Below, in pieces: positions 11,550 through 21,780 of a stretch of 64,000 bases of DNA (the first letter of the stretch is position 1; the number at the start of each line of letters is the position of its first letter). This stretch comes from Eremophila alpestris peregrina. Lineage: Eukaryota; Chordata; Aves; Passeriformes; Alaudidae. The notes below the pieces were generated by a model, which worked only from the letters and a program-made list of their open reading frames with translations, ran no database searches and was not told the origin of the DNA. The translations under genes were made by a program, and so were the position numbers. The DNA is taken from positions 542,870 through 606,869 of the forward strand of contig WMCF01000112.1 of assembly GCA_009792885.1 (NCBI GenBank), given 5' to 3'.

Positions 11550-14018
11550 GATAACAGATAAACAGATAGGGAAGGGAAAAAGAGAACTTCATGCCCTGAT
11601 GGCTCACCTGGCTGTCTACATTTTGGTACCCTGTCTGTATTTCTCCACTCCTGGCCTGAAGTGCATGTATTTAACATGAATTCCCATTTAAAAAGTGAGT
11701 CAGGGCAAAGAAAGAGGGGGGGGATTTAATCACTTTAAAGAAATTCAACATCTGAAATTGTAAAACTCTGAATACTGGCCAAGTGTTGCTCTCTTGCAAT
11801 ATTACATTATTCCTTTATGCAGTGATATTTTAGATTCCTTGTTTTATTTTTATTTGGCTGTATTCTACTTGAAACTGTGATCCTTTAGGAATTCTCTCTA
11901 GTAAACTCCCATTCAAACCACTGGGGATTTCAGCAATCTGGTGGCACAGTCTCTCACCATGTTTTTGAGTTATTTATAGATATGGTCTTGCATCACTGAA
12001 ATATTTCTGCATATTGTTGCAGACAAAGCCAGTAAATCCAATATGTCACTGTGTATCCCCTGACTTGCCTCCAAGGTCTTGTTTTTCACAGAGTGAAAAA
12101 AATACTTTATAGAAGAGTGGGAGCTGTCTGACTGCAAAATGGGCCTGAATAATAACACCAGGCTCTCAGATGAAATTTTATACTCTAGATGAATCATCAA
12201 GTGCTCATTAAACATCTATCTGCTCTAGGAAGATATAAAAAAAATCTTCCTCTAGGTATTACCCTTAGGATCTGGACAAAAAAGAATTTTATATTGGAAC
12301 ATGAAAATGGCAAACTTGACCAAACCATCAGCTGCAGTTTCACTTCTATCTGATTCCAACCTGAGAAACCTTTACCTCTTGCTCATATCATAACACCAGC
12401 ATAAAAACACTCATTATCCTTGGAAGGCCTTGAAGTGAAACATGGAAAGGGCTGTGTCACATTCCATCCCCTTTGGAGGAATTATCCTTTGGCTCAGACA
12501 GCAAAACAACACCCTTTTACCTGAACATATGAAAGGGCACCAGGGCACACCATGAAACCAAAGACACTGGGCAGCCTTTCTAAAGACACTGCTTTAGTTT
12601 GCATCTTTCCCCTGTGAACTCAGTTTTATGGCAGGAAGGTCACATTTTGAATAAGCAATAGATATAAGGATTGTGGTGAGGAATGAGTTTGTGTCTTCTT
12701 CAGCCCCATTGTAGCAATGGCAGCTGTGGATCATGCTCATGCTTTGATTTAGCTCTACACTACAGTCTCTATTTGGCACCAGGTTTCTTTGCAAGCAGCA
12801 GTGTTCCTGGGCTGTGCAATGACAGTGTCTGATGGCACAGTGGAAGCTCTGCCATGCTATCACTGAATTTAATACCCTCTTCCCAGTGTTATGTGACCCC
12901 TTATTTGCCCTGTGTTCAAAACGTGCTTCACAATGGCTTCAGCAATTCAGTTCATGCTGCAATCTCATTGTATTTCAATCACATTTTATTTTAACCCAGG
13001 TTTAACTTGTGTTGCGAGGCTGCAGAATGCTTGATACAACAAATTTTCAATTTTGTGTTTGCACAAGTATTATTTTTAATTTTTTCCTAGCCTAGTTTAT
13101 CTCTAATCTCAGCAAATGAAACTTTCAGATCTGGAAAATCATGCACCGTAACTGTCATGTGTATGATTTGCTTAGCTTTTTTAATTTCCCATTTAATTGA
13201 GAAGCCACCAGGAACAGTTTTTAGCCTTCTCATTACTTAATCTTAATTGCAATATCTATTAATTTATATTGTGTTAGTACTTTAATGATATGAGAGCCAG
13301 TAAGTGGCTATTGTTGTTGTTCATTAGCCACATAAATGCTGTGTGTTTGAGGTTTGGGTCCTTTATTTGTTTTTGGCTTTTTGTTGGGTTTTTTTTTCTT
13401 TGCCTTTTTTTTTAATCCAGCTAATGTCAGCTTTTTTGCATGTAGAACACTGTAAGGGTGAATGAGGTAAAGATATTTTCCTTCACACCAAGCTAAAATA
13501 ATCTCCAAAGCAATCTCAGTGGAATCGTTAATTTGCTACGAACAAATGTCTCAATTAAAGCTGCTTTTACATTTTCTCATCATTCTCTGATTAACTATTA
13601 AAAAGGTGAACTGAGTTTTGAGTCCCTTTGGCAGTTCATGTTCTGTTTACTGGAGAAAGCTCCCTGTCAGTTTGGCATCACTTTTGGATAAAAAGGCTGG
13701 CACAGTGTGATGGAGGTGGCGAGTCCATGGATTCTGCCTTTCATTTGGGAGACCTGTGGTCTGCAGGTGTCACATTTGAGGGAGAACAGGGTAGGAATGA
13801 TGAAGGAGGGACAGACATTGTGTGGCTGCAAATAGAAGTTACAAACCCTCAGCTTTCCACACTGAATGGTAGGTCCTCTCTGCACAAGGTTCTCTTTGAA
13901 TTTGATCTCCTGCTAACATGATGTTAATTTTACTCTGAAAGAAATTAATATGTGAATCCAGAAAGTATCAGTAACCCTGGAGCTTGCTTAACATTGTAAA
14001 ATATTCAAGAGGTGTTGG
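11550..14018. other. A+T-rich non-coding stretch
   Basis: I see short overlapping ORFs only and a T-rich low-complexity patch at about 13371-13422. No recognisable transposon, RNA gene or splice-flanked exon stands out. Confidence 0.5.
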
Positions 14019-14477
14019 ATGAAAATTGGGCAGGAGGCATTTTTTATTAAACGGTATGGGTTTCAAATATTTGAGAAAGAGTTCTGCTTCAGTGTCAAAA
14101 AATGCAAAGAATTAGCAGCAGAAGCCTGCATTTTATGTGAACATTTTATATTTTACTGCCAATTTACTTTTGTTGAATACAAGGCTACAAAAGGAAGCAG
14201 AGAAGGAGGAGCTGTGGCTGCAGGGAGAGATGATACTTGTGAGATATTAAAATTGCAGAGTTTATGGGCAGCCCCACTGTCTTCCTCACTTGAGCATCAT
14301 CCTAGAAAAAGTGCTAAAGCTTATCTTTATTTAATGATGCTCAGTCCTGTGTGTAATTTGCAAGAGCACGAGGTGGTGGGGAAAGGAGAACTCGAGAGAG
14401 TTTTCTGTAGGGAGAGGGGGTGGGAGCTTTTCCACACTTGGTTTGTGCAAGCAAGGAGTCACAAAGAGCAGCTTTGA
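14019..14477 (+). other. 152-codon ORF, unrecognised, probably chance
   Basis: This ATG-initiated frame ends about 210 bases before the CR1 copy. The product would be mixed in composition, Phe/Cys-rich near the start and Glu/Leu-rich near the end, with no membrane segment, signal peptide or motif I recognise. It does not resemble CR1 protein. I see no promoter or polyadenylation context. Most likely it is a chance ORF. Confidence 0.12.
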
Positions 14478-14690
14478 ATCATAGAGGATATCCCATTCCT
14501 GTTTGGTCCTCCTGACCTACCAAAGAGACATAAATGGCTTGGTACAGCCTTCTGTTTGGTGTCTGGAAGGAAAATCAGACAGTAAAGTAATTTAAGGTTG
14601 TTGTAGCTTGAATTTTAAAATGGGATTTCTTTTGTTGTTCTGAGGAGAACTCTTAGACTGGTGCTCAGCAGAATTTCAGACTGTATGCAG

Positions 14691-15100
14691 ATAGAATCAT
14701 AGAATAGAATTGTGGAATTATTAAGGTTGGAAAAGACCTCCAACATCATTAAGTCCAGCCTATCCCCACCTTGTCACCCAGCCCAGAGCACTGAGTGCCA
14801 CATCCAGTCATTCCCTGGACACCTCCAAGGGTAGGGGCATCACCACCTCCCTGGGCAGCCCCTTCCAGTGCTTGACAGCCCTTTCAGAGAGAGAATTTTT
14901 CCTGATGCCCAGGTTTTACCTTGCCTGGCACAGACTGAGGCCGTTTCCTGTTATCCTGCCTCATTCCCTGGGAGGAGAGAGCAACCCCCCTCTCTCTGAC
15001 CCTCTTTCAGGCAGCTGTAGAGAGCCATGAGGTCTCCCCTGAGCCTCCTCTTCTCCAGACTAGAGCATCCCAGGAGCCTGCAGCATCATCATCAGCTGTC
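14691..15100 (-). mobile_element. CR1 LINE, 3' end, 5'-truncated, antisense
   Basis: On the plus strand the segment opens with TAGAATCATAGAAT, the reverse complement of the CR1 3' terminal ATTCTATG-type repeat. It then follows the familiar reversed avian CR1 3' region: GGTTGGAAAAGACCTCC, GAGCACTGAGTGCCACATCC, CACCTCCCTGGGCAGCC, and GAGGTCTCCCCTGAGCCTCC near 15030. Similarity fades between about 15060 and 15100, so the element is a 5'-truncated copy on the minus strand, as most CR1 copies are. No intact reverse transcriptase can fit. The left boundary is sharp; the right one is uncertain by about 30 bases. This is the strongest evidence that the DNA is avian, and the subtype resembles passerine copies I know. 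Confidence 0.95.
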
Positions 15101-15539
15101 CTGGGCTACCCCAAGTTTGCTGTGGAGCTGTGAAGTTCTCCCATCTACATCTGCCCATAATTGCTTTGATGCAGGATTGATGTTTAACTTCCACCAGCCT
15201 GATTGCTTAGCCTGACATCAGTCCCCTCGTGCTTGTTTGTCATTGCCATCAAACCTCACACCAGAAGGGATCCCTCTTTCCCCACGTTCTCCTCAGAGAA
15301 CACCCAGAGAAACTTTTTTTGCATGGCTCTTTCAAGTGGCTGAGACTTCCAGAGGATGTGTTTGCACTTGTTGGAGGTCCTTTCTCTTGAGCCCTCATTC
15401 TGGAGGCTTCCTTCTGCTCACAGCTGGTTCTTTTCCTGCTAAACTCTGTGAAAACCAACTGAGAAAATGAAGCACCCTGGAACACAAACAGTGGGCCCCC
15501 ATGCAGGCTGATAGCTCTCCTGTAAGGAGAGCACAACTG
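15101..15539. other. Non-coding flank of the CR1 copy
   Basis: A 137-codon minus-strand ORF (15662 down to 15249) covers most of this segment without recognisable similarity. I see no repeat or RNA gene. Confidence 0.35.
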
Positions 15540-15800
15540 CAGCAAAACAATCGAGTAAAGGACACAGATAATAAACCCAAAGCAGTTAATCACCCTCAGC
15601 TCGCCCTTCACCGAAGGCAAAGAGCTGCCCTCCACCTCCGTGTACTGCCATCCACCATCCAAACAAACCCTGCAAAAATCTAATTATCTGAACTGATGCC
15701 GAGTATTTCCAGCGCTACAGTCGCAGGAATGTTCAGCTGAAACACTCCCTTCCCTGGCAGGTTCATTTGTCAAAACCAGAACATGCTGTAAAACGTTTTG
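15540..15800. promoter_or_regulatory. CpG-retaining block, possible regulatory element
   Basis: About eight CpGs lie in 260 bases of otherwise CpG-poor surroundings (for example near 15551, 15600, 15611, 15638, 15699, 15712, 15721 and 15793), together with a TAATTA homeodomain-type core at about 15681-15686. CpG retention is consistent with low methylation or constraint. This is inference only. Confidence 0.2.
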
Positions 15801-16360
15801 CTAAGTCCCTGCAGAAATGAGGGGAGGTCTCTCAAAAATCCATTCAGCAGGTACCTGCAGACCCCTCAGGTTACTGCTGGTGCAGGGGGGCAGATGTAGC
15901 ATTTCTACATGGGGGCTAGGGGAGGATAAAGCAGGAGTTATGGATTGTGCCTCTGTCTCTATGAGCAGGTTGAATGCCTGAAAATACATAGCTAGAAATG
16001 TTTGGGTGGGTTTCTGCCAAATATAACAAGTGTTCCTTTAGCAGTTTCAAACTTTTCTCTCACAGAAAATTCTAAAATGTGATTCTTTCTCTTGCAATGC
16101 TCAGTTTAAAAAAGAACAACTCTTGAGAATTGGAAAATGTGTGTTGATGAACACAGCTCTTTGTTACAATATGTAGCTGAATTTTAGATGTTTGTAATGC
16201 TACATTTTGGAGGTAATTCCCTGATTCAAAACACCTGTTTGTACCAGAATGTTTTGGGTTTCTTTTCTTTTTTTAACCACCCTGGCTTTTCCAAGATGAA
16301 AAGAATGTGTCTGGTGTGTAAAATGCTTTGATTTATCAGAGGCAAGCCCTGCTGTTAGCA
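15801..16360. other. Non-coding stretch, nothing recognised
   Basis: A+T-rich sequence with short ORFs and no repeat or motif that I can support. Confidence 0.4.
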
Positions 16361-16800
16361 GAGATAAAGGACCTTGTTTACAAGGTGTCTATATCCTTAG
16401 AAAAAAAGGAGTTTCCAATAATTGAATAAGGTGTCATGAATGTATAGATTAAACTAGAAGGCCAACAGCAAGCGTGATGAACTTCAAAAGAACAGCTTCT
16501 CATCTCTCTGGGGACCTTCATTAACGAGTCACCAGATAGGCAATTACTGTACAGCTCTTATAATGACCGGGATCAGACACAAGCAATCAGCACAGCAGGC
16601 AGCAAGAAAGCAAGCAGAAAAAAACCTGTGAAAATATGCCATTAAATCTTAATTATTCTTCAAAAGAAAACAAGCACGACTAGGGGGCAAATAACTGTAA
16701 GGAATATACAGAACTGTATCCAAACCTGCCGGCTCAGGGCAATGATATTTAGTTATTAGCAGCACCAACGTTTATTTAAAGCTAAGCTTTATGTTCACAG
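16361..16800. promoter_or_regulatory. Candidate conserved non-coding element with CTCF-like site
   Basis: This block has the texture of vertebrate conserved enhancers: homeodomain-like cores (TTAATTATTC near 16650), CpGs kept at about 16525, 16568, 16678, 16730 and 16769, and little low-complexity sequence. It has no convincing ORF. It contains a CTCF-like core at 16677-16689. Conservation cannot be tested from one sequence, so this rests on composition and motif density. Confidence 0.3.
16677..16689 (+). promoter_or_regulatory. CTCF-like core motif
   Basis: The sequence CGACTAGGGGGCA differs by one base from CCACTAGGGGGCA, a strong form of the CTCF core. Flanking bases fit the extended matrix less well. 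A single match in 64 kb can occur by chance. Confidence 0.3.
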
Positions 16801-17460
16801 AGCATTCCGAGGTGTGTTTTCCACCTGTTTGTTGTAAGCCTGAGCAAGAGCTCCTGTTTGCTGCCACAGGATTGTTCTCCAAATCAGGACACACACCTGT
16901 TATTTTGATCTTCATTCCCCTACTCTCTAGAAACAGGAGCAAAGCCTGGGGCCCAGGTGGATATGGAGAGAATGAGAGACAGCCAGAAGAATGACTCCAA
17001 TTGATAAAGCAGGACAGGCCATTATGGGAGAGTAAAGAGGTCATTGGGGTTGCACCAGCAGGTCTGGTGAAGTCTCACCCCTGCAGGATTTGAAATGCAG
17101 CAGCTTTAGTCTCAGTCTGTGGGGTTTATTTACCAGGGAAGGCTCCCCAGGTCCTGGATTGCATAAGTGGGCCTGTTTAGCTCCCTGGAACTCTCTGGGG
17201 AAATCCTTTAATAATTATGAGGATATGAGTTTCTTGACTCATCCTTCTTTGTAAGAAACAATTATGAACTTATAAATAATATAGGCCCTAAGCACTTTAT
17301 GTTACTGGGGAGGAGGAGGACTCTGAAAAGGAGGTATTGCACAGTAGCTACAAAGCTCCAGGTCTTTTAGCTGCCCTGAATTGTCTTTTAAAAACCAGTC
17401 TTATGCAGTGGGCCACAAAGGTCATCCTCATTGCTGCCTTGAAGCAAACAACATCTTCGT

Positions 17461-17511
17461 TATTTTTTTGTTTGTTTGTTTGTGTTTCTTTGGTTTGTTT
17501 TTTTTTTTTTT
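17461..17511. repeat. (GTTT)n and poly-T low-complexity tract
   Basis: Repeated GTTT units are followed by a run of 14 T at 17498-17511. ORFs crossing it on either strand are artefacts of the repeat. Confidence 0.9.
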
Positions 17512-17816
17512 CTGTGTCCTCCAAATTGTCATTATACAAGTAAACTCACTTTGGTCTGCCTTAAAAGATGTGCATAATCCAGCACAACGTGGATGTATTA
17601 CTTCACCATGTATTTTGTACCACCCACGTGTGCTTTTCTTGGTGTGTGTAAATTTTGTTGTTTAGGATCAGGAGAACAAAAAAGCAAACCCCAGAGCTGC
17701 ACTGTTAGCACAATGTTCATTTGTCTGAAGTCCACAGTACTCCAAGGTTGAAGTCTGAGGAATGGATTTCGTATTATTTTCTACTTCTTGAGAAGGATTT
17801 TATTAGCAGGAAAGAC

Positions 17817-17842
17817 AAAAGAAAGAGAGAGAGAGAAAAAAA
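17817..17842. repeat. (AG)n purine tract
   Basis: A pure purine run with GAGAGAGAGAGAG in its centre, flanked by oligo-A. Confidence 0.85.
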
Positions 17843-18850
17843 TCCTAACAGAGAAGTAATGGTGTTTCTAATGGCAATGCAAAATTGATCTATAAGTTCT
17901 ATGAATTTGCTGTCTCCCTCTACACCTAGGGAGATTTGAGTTTAAAATTGATAACCTGGGATAACCTTCCTTCACAGAGGCACGTGGAGGAAGTGACTTA
18001 TTTGCACAGTTGTGTGGATTTAGCTCCAGAGTATTGTATGACTAATTGTCTAATGACTTTTCCAGAGTGTTTCTCATAGTGCTCCATACTTTCCCTGCAG
18101 AAAGAATAATTATGTAAATAACTATTATCAGAACATAGTGTGCAGCTGAAAAGTGCAAGATGCATTGTATGATCACATATTTGTATAATAAGTCTGGCTC
18201 TGTGAAAGATAAAAGTGAATATTGAAGCTGTGGTAGTTTATTTATATCCATTTCTGTGCTCTCATCACCTAAGGTAGTTTAACAATTTAAAGATTTGTTC
18301 TATCTGATAGGGGCTATTCAATGTGGGAAACCCCCAAAGGAAATAATAACATTTTGCATTCAGAGCTCCCAGCTGTGGGGGCTGAAATTGGTGATACATC
18401 AGAGCTTTTGATTTTGGTGTTGACTGTCACAACGATAATCCCTCAGTAAGGATTCCTTTCGTTTTCTTGGGAAATCAAACAAGATAACAGGAATAATTAA
18501 TCTGTTGTTCTTTTTAGTGTTACTGATCCCTGAAACATTAAAAATATAATGTTCTAATCTTTCATCTCTGTGTATTCTAAATCACTGTTTAACTTGGTTC
18601 TTGAAAACAATATTTAGTTATCAGTCTAGAGTTAGTTGGGAGGAAGAGGGATGTGTGTTTGACTGTTCTGCTTTCATCAGAAACTAATATTGAAATTAAA
18701 AAGCTGATATAACATGTGGCAATAGAACAATTCAGCTAATTTGCAAAACATATAAGATACCTTGCTGGGCATAAATCAAACTTCGTCCTATAAAATTTTA
18801 ATTCATTGGAATGGTTTTAGGATGTCTGGGTTTATTTTTCATAAAACTAG

Positions 18851-18880
18851 GTTACTAAATAAGAAATTTAATTTAGTAAC
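18851..18880. repeat. Inverted repeat, 10-bp arms
   Basis: GTTACTAAAT at 18851-18860 and its exact complement ATTTAGTAAC at 18871-18880 enclose a 10-base A+T-rich loop. It is too A+T-rich to be compelling as a functional hairpin. Confidence 0.6.
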
Positions 18881-20689
18881 TACGTATTGATAAATTTTAT
18901 TTTGAGCATGATTATGGAGCCAAATATATGTTGTGGGCTAAATCTCAGTTCCCAACATTAAATTTTCTAAATAGGAGCTCGTGGTAGTTTCACAGATTCT
19001 GAACTTTTATGATTTGATATTGTTAAGGTCACCTGACAAACTCTCACAACTGATGTTAAAATTCAGGAGCTCATGGCTCCCCACATCTCTATGCAGTTTA
19101 TCATCAGTGGCATCATTTAATTCTTACACAGTCTTTAGTTTTACATTGGAATGTTGTTGTATTTCAGCAATTAATATTGACTATCCCACCTGTTTCATTT
19201 CTGTGTGAGGTTAAAAGATAATTATTGTCAATTATATTGAGGATGTGACATGAGTTCATGACCTGAGCAGAAAGATCCTCTATGGCAAGATTTTTTTTCC
19301 CCCAAGCTTTCCTTTTTGTTTCTTCATATTTTTTTCTTTGCTCTCCTTTCTATTTCTATTCCTCAACCTTTTCTACTTTTCTTGATACCTTTGATATCAA
19401 TTGGGCTGGCAGGTCAAAGTGAGCAATTGCCTTTCCATGTCTTCAAACGACACAGATCACCTCTGTAATGCTCTCAGATCCTGTTGTGACCTGGGGCAAG
19501 CCTCAGTTCCCTTCTAAAGGCAGATCTTTGCAGTTGGGTTAAAACTGATCCAAGAGTTTGTCTTGCATTTGTCTGCACTATTCAGAATATGGTTTCTAGC
19601 ATTTAACTTCAATGACTTGATTTGTTTCATTGCTAATGGTGACTTCTTAGTGTTGCTTGTGTCAGATTCCCTTTTGAAGTTTGCTCTCTGCTCTTGTGTC
19701 AGCACCTGAGTTCTGAGAGGGTTCTGATCATGGTCAAGGAATGGAGCTTTTGTTGTTGTTTGGTGAGGTTTTTTTTTGACTGAGGATTTTGTCCAGGACA
19801 AAGATACACATTGCTGCAGAAATCAGACTGTGCACAGATACTTTTGAAAGCAATTGGATTATCAAGATGTACCAAACTTCAAGAGAAATCTGATGGGGAA
19901 AAAGGGGGAAATGTATGAGCTAACAGCTCAGTAGGGTTGTTTTGTTTATGAAGCCTCAGTTTAAATGTAAAACTAGTGGGTACCCTTCAGATGGGCACTT
20001 AGTGAAAGCCAGGGCCTCTAAAAATGCCTGTAGAGTTTTAAATATCTAACTTCAAATGCATATCTAACTTCTGTCTTACATGAGTTTTATTCCCACTGGG
20101 ATATATTCAGCAAACCAAACCCTTTACAGAGTTCTGACGATGGGGTTTGGGGGTTTTGGGGCTTGGGCATTGAGGTTTAGCAGCTCTCCTGGCCTTGGAG
20201 AGAGTCTTGGGTCAGCCAAGTCAAACAGCAGAGTGTGATGGGTGTCTGCAGGTGTGGGATCTCTCTTCACAGAAGGATCAGCAGAAGTCAGAAAGAGCAG
20301 AGCAGGATGGACAGGCTGAATGCTTAAATACTGTCAAATATCACAGTTGATTTTTCCCCCTAGAAGTTAAAAGGGAGTTAATTGCTGTGCAGTTCATACT
20401 GTGCCTATGTGTGGTATTTTGGAGAGGCAGTGGAGTCTGGGCTGGCTCCTCAAATATCTTCATGGGGTTCTTCCCTAGACAGGAAGGGAGCTTTCCCCTG
20501 GTTTCATTCTGCTCTGTCCACCTCCCTTAACTGTACCACAATTAATGGGGTAAATACTGGTTTTTACCTCTTGCTTACCAGGAGATTTTTTAATCTAAGT
20601 TCATCCAAGTTGTTGTCTTTTGCTGTTTTTTTCCAAACCAACCCATAGAGCAAGTGAAGTTTTTTATGGTAAATATTCCCACGACCTGG

Positions 20690-21780
20690 TCTAACCACAA
20701 AGTATTACTGGATTAATGAGGATCATTCCCATGTCCTTCAGTTCTGTTTACATCATTAGAAGTATATAAGCAGCAAATAAAGAAAAAAAAAAATCTAGGT
20801 CATTCTATCTGAAAGTATTTAAATTTAATTTAGAAGATTAAGCATACCTGTTTCAACAACAGAAAGCATTTTGTAGAAGTAAATTGTTGGCAATAGCTAC
20901 AGAAAGACCCAAAGAAAACATTTTCACTTGATTCACAATGAATAATTTTGCCTTGCTGCTAGTTTTCTTCTTGAAATATAAGCCAGAGAAATATTTCATC
21001 ATTAACCTTTTGAACCGGGCCAAGTATAATTGGCAATTCTCCTGCCACGTCCATTTGTCTGTATTATGCTGTTCCTTTTAGAGAAGAAATAATTGTCATT
21101 TTTTTCCTGTGTACAGCTTTTTTTTTTTCCCCCAGCCAACCTTTGCAAGGATCAGGAGTATTAAGTCACCCAATGATATCTTATCCTGTCTAGGTTTACC
21201 CAACAGCAATTTGTGGTTGCACATAAAAGTATTTCAATATGTTTCAATATTGAGAAATTCTGTGGAGCAGGTTGGATTATTACCCTTGCCTGTGTTCAAG
21301 CCTGGCAACAATGCTCTTGGAGCTGATTTTGCTGTCTCCTGACACAGCTCACAGCAGAGGCTCACAAGCCCTGCCATGACACAGACCTATCTTGTCTGAA
21401 ATCACCCACTGTCAGTAATAACGCCCTTTGTTTACTGAAGAGCTAATCAAAAATTTGCCCGGCTGTATCTGGAATTGCCTTTTAATATCTTAGCTGTCAG
21501 CCTGTGAGGATGTCTTTTTGACATGATATTTGCAGGAATATATATTACATGGTAACAGATAACAGGATAGCCTCAACGTCTGGAGAAGAGCCTACCTTCA
21601 ATCAAAATAAAGGATGGTCTTTTTCAGCACTTGCCTGACAAATGGGAGATTTCAGAGAAGGACTACACTCAGATTTTTTAATGGTCTTGACTTACTGCAT
21701 CAGTATCCTTTCTTCCCTGTTGGTCACTTGCTGATTGCTGAATATTTGCCCTTTGCCCCTAATCATTATTTAATACATTA
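20690..21780. promoter_or_regulatory. Candidate conserved regulatory block
   Basis: This stretch mixes TAAT and ATTA cores with retained CpGs (AACCGGGCC near 21015, CCACGTCC near 21046, AACGCC near 21421, CCCGGC near 21460, CAACGTC near 21576) and few low-complexity runs. ORFs are short. The pattern resembles clustered developmental enhancers, but this is inferred from composition alone. Confidence 0.22.

Larger units (their letters stand above)
16801..20689. other. A+T-rich non-coding stretch
   Basis: It contains low-complexity GTTT and T-rich sequence (17461-17511), an AG-rich run (17817-17842) and a small hairpin (18851-18880). The ORFs are short and unrecognisable. I see no transposon. 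Confidence 0.5.
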
